In this document: positions 24,922 through 33,352 of the stretch, piece after piece
Position numbering within the stretch: the first letter of the stretch is position 1
Layout: each line of letters starts with the position of its first letter
Assembly (NCBI RefSeq): GCF_002980625.1
Contig: NZ_PVLR01000032.1
Location: 1-47,217, forward strand
Source: Malikia spinosa
Lineage (GTDB): Bacteria; Pseudomonadota; Gammaproteobacteria; Burkholderiales; Burkholderiaceae_C
Reading direction: 5' to 3'
DNA length: 47,217 nucleotides
Translations under genes and position numbers: made by a program
Notes under the pieces: model-generated
Seen by the model: the letters and a program-made list of their open reading frames with translations, nothing else
The model's database searches: none
Told to the model about the DNA's origin: nothing

Positions 24922-26454
24922 ATGTCCACCACCTTGCACGACAACAGCTCAACGCTGCCCCTGGACGCCCAGCACATTCTGGAATTGGCCGCCCAGTCCA
25001 TGTTCCACCTGTTCTCCAGCGTCAGCCAAGGCATGTTCCTGGTGAACCGCAAAGGCCGTATCGTATGGGTGAACGAGGGCTACCAGCGCTTCTTGCCCAG
25101 CCTGGGTTTCTCCTCGCTGAGCCAGTTCCTGGGCCGGATGGTCGAGGAGGTGATCCCAAACACCCAGATGCGCCGCGTGCTGGAGACGGGCGAGCCCGTG
25201 CTGCTGGACCTGCTTGACAACCGGGCCGGCACCTTCGTCGTCAGCCGCATTCCCTTGCGCGATGAAGCCCAGCAGGTGATCGGTGCGATTGGCATCGTGC
25301 TGTTCGATCAGCCCAAAACCACGCTGCAACCCTTGATCAGCAAGTTTGCCCTGCTGCAGCGCGACCTGGATGAGGCCCGCCGTGAGCTGGTATTGCAGCG
25401 GGGCCACTCGCTGGCCGGTGCAGGAACGGGGGAACGCCGAGCCAAGTACACCTTCGCCAGCTTTGTCGGTTCGAGCGCCGCCGCCACCGAAGTCAAGCGC
25501 CAGGCCCGCCGCGCCGCCCAGTCCGCCAGTCCGGTGCTGCTGCTGGGCGAAACCGGCACCGGCAAGGAGCTGCTGGCCCATGCGATCCATGCCGCGTCGG
25601 CGCGCGCCAGCGGGCCGTTCGTCAGCGTGAACATTGCCGCCGTGCCCGACACGCTGCTGGAGGCCGAGTTCTTTGGCGTGGCCCCCGGGGCCTACACCGG
25701 CGCCGACCGCAAGCGACGCGATGGCAAGTTCAAGCTGGCCGATGGCGGCACCCTGTTCCTGGACGAGATCGGCGACATGCCACTGAGCCTGCAAGCCAAG
25801 TTGCTGCGCGCCTTGCAGGAGGGCGAGATCGAGCCGCTGGGCTCGAACCAGTTGGTGCCGTTCAATGTGCGCCTGGTGGCCGCCACCTCGCGCGACCTGG
25901 TGGCCATGGTGCAGGGCGGCCAGTTCCGTGAAGACCTGTTCTACCGCCTGCATGTGCTGCCGCTGCGCGTACCGCCGCTGCGGGCGCGGCGCAGCGACAT
26001 CCCGGCCCTGGTCGAGGTGCTGGGCGAAGACCTGGCGCTGCGCAACGGCACCGCGCCGCCCGAGCTGCTGCCCGATGCCCTGGCCCTGCTGGTAGCCCAG
26101 CCCTGGCGCGGCAATATCCGCGAGCTGCGCAATGTGCTGGAACAGGCGGTGCTGGGCAGTGAGTCGCGGGCGATCGATGCCGCGCAACTGGAGCATGTGC
26201 TGCGCGAAGCCGGGCTGGAGCCGGCCGCGCCGGCGGCCTGTGGCTTACTGCCCGACGGTACGGCCACCCGTCCGGAGGACGCGGCGGACGAGACGGCCTT
26301 GTTGCGCCCGCTGGCCGAACAGGTGGCGTCCTTGGAGCGCCGGGCGATTGCCGCCGCACTCAAGGCGCATGGCGGCAACAAGCAAGCGGTCGCCCGCCAA
26401 CTGGGCATTTCGCGTGCGACCTTGTACGCGCGCCTGGAAAACCCTGACAAGTAA
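24922..26454 (+). CDS. PAS-containing sigma-54-dependent transcriptional activator
   Basis: A 510-residue enhancer-binding protein. A PAS-like sensor covers about 20-130 (GMFLVNRKGRIVWVNEGYQRF), a coiled linker follows (140-165), then the AAA+ domain with Walker A GETGTGKE (209-216), the sigma-54-contact loop as GAYTGA (256-261; GAFTGA is usual), Walker B LFLDEI (278-283) and the arginine-finger region FREDLFYRL. The C-terminal Fis-type helix-turn-helix is GGNKQAVARQLGISRATLYARL. ATG 24922 is preferred over GTG 24895. Immediately downstream lie inverted and direct repeats and a -24/-12 promoter serving the 3-hydroxybutyrate-oligomer hydrolase, its probable target. The PAS ligand is unknown. 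Confidence 0.93.
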   Translation: MSTTLHDNSSTLPLDAQHILELAAQSMFHLFSSVSQGMFLVNRKGRIVWVNEGYQRFLPSLGFSSLSQFLGRMVEEVIPNTQMRRVLETGEPVLLDLLDNRAGTFVVSRIPLRDEAQQVIGAIGIVLFDQPKTTLQPLISKFALLQRDLDEARRELVLQRGHSLAGAGTGERRAKYTFASFVGSSAAATEVKRQARRAAQSASPVLLLGETGTGKELLAHAIHAASARASGPFVSVNIAAVPDTLLEAEFFGVAPGAYTGADRKRRDGKFKLADGGTLFLDEIGDMPLSLQAKLLRALQEGEIEPLGSNQLVPFNVRLVAATSRDLVAMVQGGQFREDLFYRLHVLPLRVPPLRARRSDIPALVEVLGEDLALRNGTAPPELLPDALALLVAQPWRGNIRELRNVLEQAVLGSESRAIDAAQLEHVLREAGLEPAAPAACGLLPDGTATRPEDAADETALLRPLAEQVASLERRAIAAALKAHGGNKQAVARQLGISRATLYARLENPDK

Positions 26455-26470
26455 TCAGACAACTGTCTGA
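26455..26470. promoter_or_regulatory. Perfect inverted repeat, candidate activator-binding site
   Basis: TCAGACAACTGTCTGA is a 7-2-7 perfect dyad starting on the first base after the activator's stop codon and about 120 bases upstream of the -24 box, a typical distance for an enhancer site bound by Fis-type helix-turn-helix dimers. Confidence 0.6.
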
Positions 26471-26525
26471 ATTTCAGGCACTCCAACCGTCTGCAAATTG
26501 AACACTTTATCCAGGCGGTCCCGAT

Positions 26526-26556
26526 CCTGTTGCCCAGACCCAGCCCTGTTGCCCAG
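26526..26556 (+). repeat. Direct repeat of CCTGTTGCCCAG in the activator target region
   Basis: Two identical 12-base copies at 26526-26537 and 26545-26556, offset by 19 bases, sit between the two dyads and the sigma-54 promoter. They could be accessory protein sites or a chance duplication. Confidence 0.55.
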
Positions 26557-26570
26557 GGAACGCCAATCGT

Positions 26571-26583
26571 CAGGCATTGCCTG
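26571..26583. promoter_or_regulatory. Palindrome next to the sigma-54 promoter
   Basis: CAGGCA-T-TGCCTG is a perfect 6-1-6 dyad seven bases upstream of the -24 element. It resembles the CAG-rich first dyad in part, so it may be a second, proximal regulator site. Confidence 0.45.
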
Positions 26584-26589
26584 GGGCTA

Positions 26590-26605
26590 TTGGCATGATC
26601 CCTGC
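26590..26605 (+). promoter_or_regulatory. Sigma-54 (-24/-12) promoter
   Basis: TTGGCATGATCCCTGC matches the sigma-54 consensus with GG at -24 and GC at -12 separated by exactly ten bases. It lies between the activator gene and the hydrolase gene and would give a leader of about 40 bases before ATG 26658. Confidence 0.8.
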
Positions 26606-26657
26606 GTGTTGCGCGTCAAGCACGCCTTTGTGTCAATAGAAAAAAAGAGGAGACAAC

Positions 26658-28847
26658 ATGAAAGCGAATCTGCAACCACCTCGGGCCGCGAAACTGGCCC
26701 TGACCGCCTTGACAGGCGCCGTGCTGGCCGCCTGCGGCGGCTCGGACGACCCCAGCAACGACCTGCCCGCAGGCATCACGCCACTGAGCGCCTCGGTCTA
26801 TCCCGCCACCACGGTCGGCAAGGGTGACAGTGCTGCCACGCAAGACCTGCTGACCGGCGGCATTGGTAAAACCGGACTGGGCCTGGCCACAGCCCCCGCT
26901 TATGCCGACCCTGCCAACCCCACGGCAGCCGAACTGCGGCGCAATGCCCTGTATTCCAACTACCGCGGCATTCTCGATGGCAGCAGCGCAGGCGGTTACG
27001 GCAGTCTGTATGGCCCGAACGTCACGGCCGCGGGCGCGGTGACCAGCAATGAAGGCCTGATTCCGGGCCGTGAATATGTGGCCGTGCTCGATGATGGCTC
27101 GGGCCGCAAGAAGACCGTGATCGCCGTGCAACTGCCAGACAGCTTCAATCCCTCGAACCCCTGCGTGGTGCTCGGCGCATCATCGGGCTCGCGCGGCGTG
27201 TACGGCGCGATCGGCACGGCAGGCGAATGGGGCCTGAAGAATGGCTGCGCCGTGGCACTCACCGATGCCGGCAAGGGCGTGGGCATCTACAACATGACGG
27301 ACGACACCGTCCACCAGATCGATGGCACACGCGCCAGCCGCGCCGCTGCCGGCAGCCTGGGCTTCTTTGCCGCCAACATCACCGATACGGCCCGCGCGGC
27401 CTACAACGCGCTGTTCCCGAACCGCCTGGCCATCAAGCATGCCCATTCCCAGATGAATCCTGAAAAGGACTGGGGCAACGACACGCTGGCGGCAGGCCGC
27501 TATGCGATGTATGTGCTGAACGACCGTTATGGCACGGCTGACAACCGGGTTCCGTTCACGCCCGAGAACACCCTCGTGATCGCGGGATCTGCCTCCAACG
27601 GCGGCGCGGCCTCGCTGCGTGCGGCCGAGCAAGACGGCAACGGCCTGATCGACGGCGTGGTGGCCTCCGAACCGGTGACCGAAATGCCCACCAGCAGCGG
27701 CTATGGCATCCAGTTTGGCGGCGTTGCAGTGACAGGCTACGGCAAGACGCTGGCCGACTTCGTGACCTACGCCAACCTCTACCAGCCCTGTGCCGCGCTG
27801 GCGGCCGATGCGGCGCTGAGCGAAACCTCCATCTTCAACTACATCGGACTGGTCGGCATGACGGCACGGGCCCAGGCACGCTGCGATGGCCTGGCCGCCA
27901 AGGGCCTGGTCAGCGGCGCCGACACCGCCGCCCGGGCCCAGGACGCGCTGAACAAGCTGCGCGCCTACGGCTGGACGCGTGACAGCGACCCGATGCACAA
28001 CGCCCACTATGCACTGGGCAACGGCCCCATCCTGTCGGCCATGTACCCGGTGAGCTATGGCCGCTTTGCCGTCGATGCCAATGTCTGCAACACCAGTTTT
28101 GCGGCGGTCAATCCCGCCACGGGCGTGCCGGTAGCGGTAGCGCCGACGGCGCTGGCACAGAGCTTTGCCACCGCCAACGGCACCTCCAACGGCACGCCGG
28201 TTGCCGTGGTCTATAACGACTCGGTGGGCGGCGCCAAGTCGTGGCAGTTTGCGGTATCGCCATCGACCGGCGTGGCCGATTTCGGTCTGGACAACGCCTT
28301 GTGCCAGCGCGCGCTGGTGACGGGAGTGGACTCGGTCAGCGGCGCGGCGCTCACGGCCAGCAGCCAGCCCAGCAAGGCCCAGAGCGACGCCGTGCGCGCG
28401 GGCATTGCCGAGGTCGTGCTGAACGGCAACCTGCGTGGCAAGCCCACCATCATCGTCAGCGGCCGCAGCGATGCGCTGATTCCGGTCAACAACAACTCGC
28501 GCGCCTACACCGCCTACAACCGGGTAGTCGAGGGCAATGCCAGCCAGCTGCGCTACATCGAGGTCACGAACGGCCAGCATTTCGACAGCTTCCTGCCGTT
28601 CAGCGGCTTCGACACCCGCTTCGTGCCGCTGCACCCCTACTTCAACCAGGCCATGGATGCGATGCTGGCCCACCTGAAGTCCGGCAGCGCCTTGCCACCC
28701 AGCCAGGTGGTGCGCACCACGCCGCGCGGTGGCTTGCCAGGGGCAGCGCCCGCCATCACGGCAGCCAACGTGCCACCGTTCGTGGCGGTGCCCACGGCGG
28801 GCAACCAGATCGGCTTTGCCGGCACTTCGATCAGCGTGCCGAACTGA
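26658..28847 (+). CDS. D-(-)-3-hydroxybutyrate oligomer hydrolase
   Basis: A 729-residue hydrolase that cleaves oligomers of 3-hydroxybutyrate released during polyhydroxybutyrate breakdown. It has a signal peptide with a lipobox (AVLAAC, Cys26), suggesting export and lipid anchoring. Family-type features include VVLGASSGSRGVYGAIGTAGEWGL, KHAHSQMNPEKDWG and the nucleophile context AGSASNGGAASLRAAEQDG, with Ser313 as the likely active Ser, and a C-terminal GRSDALIPVNNNSRAY...GQHFDSF containing the probable Asp and His. ATG 26658 follows GAGGAG. It has a sigma-54 promoter and a divergent-free upstream activator gene, so expression is probably induced by a signal sensed by that activator. Confidence 0.92.
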   Translation: MKANLQPPRAAKLALTALTGAVLAACGGSDDPSNDLPAGITPLSASVYPATTVGKGDSAATQDLLTGGIGKTGLGLATAPAYADPANPTAAELRRNALYSNYRGILDGSSAGGYGSLYGPNVTAAGAVTSNEGLIPGREYVAVLDDGSGRKKTVIAVQLPDSFNPSNPCVVLGASSGSRGVYGAIGTAGEWGLKNGCAVALTDAGKGVGIYNMTDDTVHQIDGTRASRAAAGSLGFFAANITDTARAAYNALFPNRLAIKHAHSQMNPEKDWGNDTLAAGRYAMYVLNDRYGTADNRVPFTPENTLVIAGSASNGGAASLRAAEQDGNGLIDGVVASEPVTEMPTSSGYGIQFGGVAVTGYGKTLADFVTYANLYQPCAALAADAALSETSIFNYIGLVGMTARAQARCDGLAAKGLVSGADTAARAQDALNKLRAYGWTRDSDPMHNAHYALGNGPILSAMYPVSYGRFAVDANVCNTSFAAVNPATGVPVAVAPTALAQSFATANGTSNGTPVAVVYNDSVGGAKSWQFAVSPSTGVADFGLDNALCQRALVTGVDSVSGAALTASSQPSKAQSDAVRAGIAEVVLNGNLRGKPTIIVSGRSDALIPVNNNSRAYTAYNRVVEGNASQLRYIEVTNGQHFDSFLPFSGFDTRFVPLHPYFNQAMDAMLAHLKSGSALPPSQVVRTTPRGGLPGAAPAITAANVPPFVAVPTAGNQIGFAGTSISVPN

Positions 28848-28858
28848 GCGCTGGATTG

Positions 28859-28890
28859 TGCAGGGCGTCTCTTGAGATAGTCGCCCTGCA
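28859..28890. terminator. Bidirectional hairpin between converging genes
   Basis: TGCAGGGCG and CGCCCTGCA form a perfect nine-base stem, with a further small TCTC/GAGA stem inside the loop. It lies between the ends of the hydrolase and the TIM-barrel isomerase genes. No T tract is present. Confidence 0.5.
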
Positions 28891-28915
28891 TCCCACCTGA
28901 AAGCAGGCGACCCAT

Positions 28916-29980
28916 TCAGGCATTGTGCAATGTCAATTCAGCCAGCAACTTGAATTCCTGCAGCAGGCCGCGCACATAGGTGATTTGATCAATAGCCCAG
29001 CGCTCCTCCAGTTCCAGCACCTGTTCCAGACTCATGCCGACCGGGATCTCGGTCTCGCTCATCGGGCGGTAGGGAATAAAAGGATCGGCGTCTTCGTTGG
29101 TGTAGCGGAAGGCTGGTGCGCGGTAATGGTTTTCCTGCTCCAGGCAAAATGCAATCACCTGAGGGGCGGCATCGCCCAGCATGAGCAACTCATACAGCAT
29201 GCGAGGGCTGGGCAAGTCGTCTTGCGCACTGCCCTGCAACACGCCATAGTGACCCCATCCGTGCGGCTCCGGAACAACTTGCACCCCCTTCAAGTGCACC
29301 TGCCGGATGCGGGGCGCCAGCGTGTGCAGGGCGGCCAGCGGCCGCTCGCCGGCGTTGACCATGTTGCCAAAGTCCAGTAGCGCGTTCAGTCTGGGATGGT
29401 TGACATGCGTGAGCAGGGCCATGATTTCCTGGCTCTTGAGTTCTTCGTGCTGCTCGAAATCGAAATAAAGGTCGTGCAAGTCGGCTTGTGCTGCAAGGTA
29501 GCGCAAGTCGGCTGCAATCATCTGAAGCAGCTGTGACAGCCGGCCTTCATAGCGCGAATAGACCCGGATGTTTTGCACGCCCAGGATGCGCGCTGCAGCC
29601 ACCACGCGATCAACGTCGTCCTTGCGGGTGCTGCTGATTTCAAGATGAATGGCAAGACGGTATTGCGCTGCCCTGGCCGCAACGGCACGCAATCCATCCG
29701 GCCCCATGCAGTCCAGGCTGCGCTCCTCGCCGTCCAGCATATGGATGCTGATGCCGCTGAGTGCATGGGCATGGGCGAAATCCAGCAAGTCCAGCGGGCG
29801 GTAGCTGCCATGTGTGAACTGCGCCAGATGCGGGTAGGCATGGGCAAACAGACGTACCCCAGCGATGCGCTGCACCAGCTTGGCGGCGAGGGCTGGTGTC
29901 AGCACCGGGCTGGGGCTGGCTTCATCGCCTGCCAGCTTGTGCTGCATCAATGACTGGAAGCGGGATTGGATGGCGTTCAT
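28916..29980 (-). CDS. Sugar phosphate isomerase/epimerase-like TIM-barrel protein
   Basis: A 354-residue protein of the xylose-isomerase-like TIM-barrel superfamily. Typical strand ends are seen in LAIHLEISST, NIRVYSRYEG, DLYFDFEQHEE, NALLDFGNMV and IRQVHLKG, which supply acidic and His metal ligands (for example E in HLEIS, D in LDFGN, H in VHLKG). Family members isomerise or epimerise sugars, inositols or hydroxy acids. It is the last gene of the minus-strand transport cluster, 24 bases after the HAD phosphatase gene, so it probably acts on the dephosphorylated product of whatever is imported. The exact reaction is not known. Confidence 0.75.
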   Translation of the reverse strand: MNAIQSRFQSLMQHKLAGDEASPSPVLTPALAAKLVQRIAGVRLFAHAYPHLAQFTHGSYRPLDLLDFAHAHALSGISIHMLDGEERSLDCMGPDGLRAVAARAAQYRLAIHLEISSTRKDDVDRVVAAARILGVQNIRVYSRYEGRLSQLLQMIAADLRYLAAQADLHDLYFDFEQHEELKSQEIMALLTHVNHPRLNALLDFGNMVNAGERPLAALHTLAPRIRQVHLKGVQVVPEPHGWGHYGVLQGSAQDDLPSPRMLYELLMLGDAAPQVIAFCLEQENHYRAPAFRYTNEDADPFIPYRPMSETEIPVGMSLEQVLELEERWAIDQITYVRGLLQEFKLLAELTLHNA

Positions 29981-30004
29981 GGGCGAGGCACGCAGGTGCT
30001 GTGT

Positions 30005-30673
30005 TTAAACGGCGGCAGGCAGTTGCCAGCGCAACTGCGGCCACTGGCGTGGTTGAAGCATCTGCTGGAAGCCTGCGGAGGGGTTGACCACATGGGGCTT
30101 GTCCACGGCTTCCAGTAGCGGCATGTCGTTCACCGAATCGCTGTAGCCATAGCTGCCCGACAGGCTGTGGCCATAGGCCCGCATCCAGGCATTCAGGCGC
30201 TGCACCTTTCCCTCGCGGAAACTCAGCACGCCCTGTGTCGCACCCGTGTACCGGCCCTGGTGCTGCTCCAGCGCAATGGCAAGCACCTCGGTCACGCCGA
30301 GGGCGGCCGCAACCTTGCGCACAATGAAGTCAGCGGTCGCTGAAATCACCAGCAAGGTGTGCTGCTGCTGGCGGTGCCATTGCAGCTGTGCCTGCGCTTG
30401 CGCATACACCTGGTGGGGCACAATGCGGGCCACATAGTCGCTGGCCATGGCATCCACCTCGGCTACCGTCTTGCCTGCCAGGGGGCGCAACGTGAAATCC
30501 ATATAGCTTTGCATGGACAGCTCGCCAGCATGGTAGGACTGCATCATGGCCTTTTCGGTTTCCAGCATCGCCGCCGGTGCCAGCCCTTTTTCCACCAGGT
30601 AGGCCAGCCATAGCGTGGAGCTGTCGCAGGCGATCAGGGTTTCGTCCATGTCGAATATGGCCAGCACGCTCAT
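30005..30673 (-). CDS. HAD-IB family phosphatase (SerB-like)
   Basis: A 222-residue HAD phosphatase. Motif I is FDMDETL (D8, D10), motif II is the Ser in VISATADF, motif III is the Lys in REGKVQRL, and motif IV is GYSDSVNDMPLL. The all-helical cap between I and II is that of subfamily IB (phosphoserine phosphatase, CicA and PHOSPHO1-like enzymes), so it should hydrolyse a phosphomonoester. It lacks the phosphonatase (PhnX) signature. It overlaps the ATPase gene by four bases, so it is made together with an importer and probably removes phosphate from the imported compound. Confidence 0.85.
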   Translation of the reverse strand: MSVLAIFDMDETLIACDSSTLWLAYLVEKGLAPAAMLETEKAMMQSYHAGELSMQSYMDFTLRPLAGKTVAEVDAMASDYVARIVPHQVYAQAQAQLQWHRQQQHTLLVISATADFIVRKVAAALGVTEVLAIALEQHQGRYTGATQGVLSFREGKVQRLNAWMRAYGHSLSGSYGYSDSVNDMPLLEAVDKPHVVNPSAGFQQMLQPRQWPQLRWQLPAAV

Positions 30674-31686
30674 GCCACCTCCTGCAGTTCTTCGGCGTTG
30701 AATTGCAGCTGCACCGTGGCGCCTTGGGCGAGCAGGGAGGAGGCCGAGCGGTTGAGTAGATCCACCATCAGGCGGCAGCCACCCGAATCGACCACATAAC
30801 GAATCACATTGCCCAGCAACTGATGCTGCTGCACCACTGCGGGATAGGATTTGCCCTGGTTCGCCAGCGGCGTTTCACCCGGCAGCACGACATGGATGGA
30901 CTCGGGCCGGATGGCCAGATGGCCCTTGACATCCAGTCCCAGCAGTGCCCGGGCGGCGGCGGCATCCAGCAGGTTGTAATTCCCCATGAATCCCGCCACA
31001 AAGCGGCTTTCAGGTCGGGTGTAGACCGACTCGGCACTGCCGCTCTGCACAATGCGACCGGCGTTCATCAGGAAGATGCGGTCGGACAGAATCAGCGCCT
31101 CCTCCTGGTCGTGCGTCACAAAAACGGTGGTCAGCCTGATTTGCTGCTGGATGCGACGGATTTCCTCCTGCAGGTTCTTGCGTATGCGGGCGTCCAGTGC
31201 CGACAGCGGCTCGTCCAGCAACAATATGCGGGGTCGCACCACCAGGGCCCGGGCCAGGGCTACGCGCTGGCGCTGGCCGCCCGAAAGCTGGTGCACATAT
31301 TTGTCTTCGTGGCCACCCAGCTCCACCAGACGCACCACGTCCGCCACGCGCTGGGCGCACTCGTCTGCCGGCAGGTTCTTGACCCTCAGCCCGAAGGCGA
31401 TGTTGTCCGCCACGCGCAGATTGGGAAACAGGGCGTAGCTTTGAAACACCATGCCGATATTGCGTTTTTGCGGTGGCATGCGGGTGATGTCCAGCCCTGC
31501 CACCGTGATGCGGCCGGAGTCGACATCGGTCAGGCCCGCAATGCAGCGCAAGAGCGTGGACTTGCCGCAGCCACTGGGCCCCAGCAGCGTGACCAGCTCG
31601 CCTTCCTGCAAGGAGAAATGGATGTCTTCAAACACAGGCTGCTGGCCAAAGGCTTTGGACAGGGAGGAAACTTCAAGATAACTCAT
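30670..31686 (-). CDS. ABC transporter ATP-binding protein (PhnT/AfuC/PotA-like)
   Basis: A 338-residue importer ATPase. Walker A is GPSGCGKST (36-44), followed by the Q-loop in GMVFQSYALFPNL, the signature LSGGQRQRVALARAL, Walker B ILLLDEPLSALD and the switch His in FVTHDQEEA. A C-terminal OB-like TOBE domain occupies about 270-338. The sequence belongs to the polyamine/iron/phosphonate-type importer group. The frame is open much further upstream, but ATG 31686 overlaps the permease stop (ATGA) and starts the true protein (SYLEVSSLSKAFG). Confidence 0.9.
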   Translation of the reverse strand: MSYLEVSSLSKAFGQQPVFEDIHFSLQEGELVTLLGPSGCGKSTLLRCIAGLTDVDSGRITVAGLDITRMPPQKRNIGMVFQSYALFPNLRVADNIAFGLRVKNLPADECAQRVADVVRLVELGGHEDKYVHQLSGGQRQRVALARALVVRPRILLLDEPLSALDARIRKNLQEEIRRIQQQIRLTTVFVTHDQEEALILSDRIFLMNAGRIVQSGSAESVYTRPESRFVAGFMGNYNLLDAAAARALLGLDVKGHLAIRPESIHVVLPGETPLANQGKSYPAVVQQHQLLGNVIRYVVDSGGCRLMVDLLNRSASSLLAQGATVQLQFNAEELQEVA

Positions 31687-32465
31687 AGGTCTGTCTGGCG
31701 GCTCAGGCGTGTGGCGATCCAGGTCACGCCCAGGGCGAATAGGAAATAGCTCATGACAATGGCGCTGGTGAAATGCCCACTGGTGGCGCGCACCGAAAAT
31801 AGATAGACGTTCAAGGTCTCGTAGCGTGCGCCCACCAGCATGTTGGCAAACACGAAGTCGCCCAGCAGCAGCGAAAACGACAGAAACAGCGAGGCCAGCA
31901 GACTCTTGCGTATATTGGGCAAGATGATCGTCAGGAACGCGTGGGGCGTGGACGCTCCCAGCAGGTGGGCGGCATCCATCAGGTCGTGCACATGGATGCT
32001 CTTGAGCCCGTTGCTGACCGACCGGTACATGAAAGGCAGGGCAATGGTGAAATAGCAGCCCACCAGCACCCAGGGCGTCCCGATGATGGGCAGCGGACCC
32101 TCCGCATACAACTGCAGCAGCCCGACCGAAGACACCACCGGTGGTACCGCGAACTGCATCAGTATCAGGATGTTCATCCAGCGTTCCAGGCGCGGGAAGT
32201 AGTAGAAGACCACAAAGGCGGTGGGAACAATCAGCAGCGTGCTGAGCGCCAAAGTGGCTGCCGCAATCAACAGGGAATGACCAAAGGCCGCCAGGAAACG
32301 GGTGTCCTGCCAGAGCCGGAGGTACCAGTCCAGGGTCAGGCCTTCGGGCAATATGGTGGCGCCCCAACGTTGGGACAGCGAGTACAGCAGGGTGGCAAGG
32401 ACCGGGATGCCCAGCACAGCGGTAAACAGCCAGACCACGGCCTTGTGATAGTGTTCAGCGCGCAT
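31683..32465 (-). CDS. ABC transporter permease (PhnV-like)
   Basis: A 260-residue inner-membrane subunit with six predicted helices (about 10-27, 62-85, 98-118, 130-150, 185-205, 232-252). The EAA loop that contacts the ATPase is seen in MDAAHLLGASTPHAFLTIILPNIRKSL. It overlaps the ATPase gene by four bases and the upstream permease by 11, indicating a single tightly coupled transport operon. Confidence 0.9.
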   Translation of the reverse strand: MRAEHYHKAVVWLFTAVLGIPVLATLLYSLSQRWGATILPEGLTLDWYLRLWQDTRFLAAFGHSLLIAAATLALSTLLIVPTAFVVFYYFPRLERWMNILILMQFAVPPVVSSVGLLQLYAEGPLPIIGTPWVLVGCYFTIALPFMYRSVSNGLKSIHVHDLMDAAHLLGASTPHAFLTIILPNIRKSLLASLFLSFSLLLGDFVFANMLVGARYETLNVYLFSVRATSGHFTSAIVMSYFLFALGVTWIATRLSRQTDL

Positions 32466-33345
32466 GGTAGCTTCGCTTGATCAGGAATTGGTTGACCATT
32501 GCCACGCCCACCAGAATGACGATCAGCAACAGGGACAGGGCCGCCGCCAGGTTCGGCTCCAGCGAGATATCGCCGGCGACCAGGCTGGAAATGCGGATGG
32601 TGACCAGGTTGTAGTTCGAAGTCATGAGCGCGTAGGCGCTGGCATAGGCACCCAGCGCATTGGCCAGCATCAGCACAAAGGTGCCCAGGATGGCTGGCAT
32701 CAGCACGGGAAGCCCCACCTGTCGCCAGTAGGTCAAGCGACTGGCCCCCAGCAGGGCCGCGGCATCCTGCCAGTCGTCCTGCAGCGCATCGAAGGCGGGG
32801 TAGAGCAGCAACACCGCCAATGGAATCTGGAAATAGCTGTAGACCAGAATCAGGCCGCCTTGCGAGTAGATACTGAAGTCCGAGATCCAGCCCAGTTGGC
32901 GCAGCAACAAGGTGAGCGCGCCATTGGTTCCCATCACGATGATGAAGGCGAAGGCCAGCGGCACACCGCTCAGGTTGGAGGCCATGTTGGTGAAGGCCAC
33001 CACCAGATCGCGCACGCTGGAATCCACGCGGCGCAAGGAGGCCGACACCAGGGTGGCTATGGCCAGACCGATCAGGCTGGAGCACAGGGAAATCCAGACG
33101 CTGTTGGCGAACGCCTGTCGGTAAAACGCGGAGCGCAGTATCTCCGCGAAGTTGTCGAGGGACCATGCCCCTTCGTACTGAAAGCTGTTCAACGCAATCC
33201 ACAGCGTGGGCGCTATGGAGAACAGCAGCAGCATCACCATGAAGGGCAGCAAGACCAAGAGAGCTCGCCCATGGCGAACCCCCTTGAATCTGTCCTGTGC
33301 CGAGGTCGAAGCCCCGGCCAAGGCTGCAGAACCGATGGAGTCCAC
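32455..33345 (-). CDS. ABC transporter permease (PhnU-like), GTG start
   Basis: A 296-residue permease with six helices; the first is at about 32-50 (LLVLLPFMVMLLLFSIAP) and the EAA loop reads DDWQDAAALLGASRLTYWRQVGLPVLMPA. The frame is open further upstream but that part overlaps the binding-protein gene. The GTG at 33345, seven bases after the binding-protein stop, fits operon spacing and gives the usual family length (PhnU is about 286). Partners are the permease downstream and the binding protein upstream. Confidence 0.87.
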   Translation of the reverse strand: MDSIGSAALAGASTSAQDRFKGVRHGRALLVLLPFMVMLLLFSIAPTLWIALNSFQYEGAWSLDNFAEILRSAFYRQAFANSVWISLCSSLIGLAIATLVSASLRRVDSSVRDLVVAFTNMASNLSGVPLAFAFIIVMGTNGALTLLLRQLGWISDFSIYSQGGLILVYSYFQIPLAVLLLYPAFDALQDDWQDAAALLGASRLTYWRQVGLPVLMPAILGTFVLMLANALGAYASAYALMTSNYNLVTIRISSLVAGDISLEPNLAAALSLLLIVILVGVAMVNQFLIKRSYHAR

Positions 33346-33352
33346 GCTGGAT

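Noticed and set aside
27180-28673. Minus-strand open frame of 497 codons opposite the oligomer hydrolase
   Set aside because: His/Gly/Arg-rich shadow of a clearly coding plus strand.
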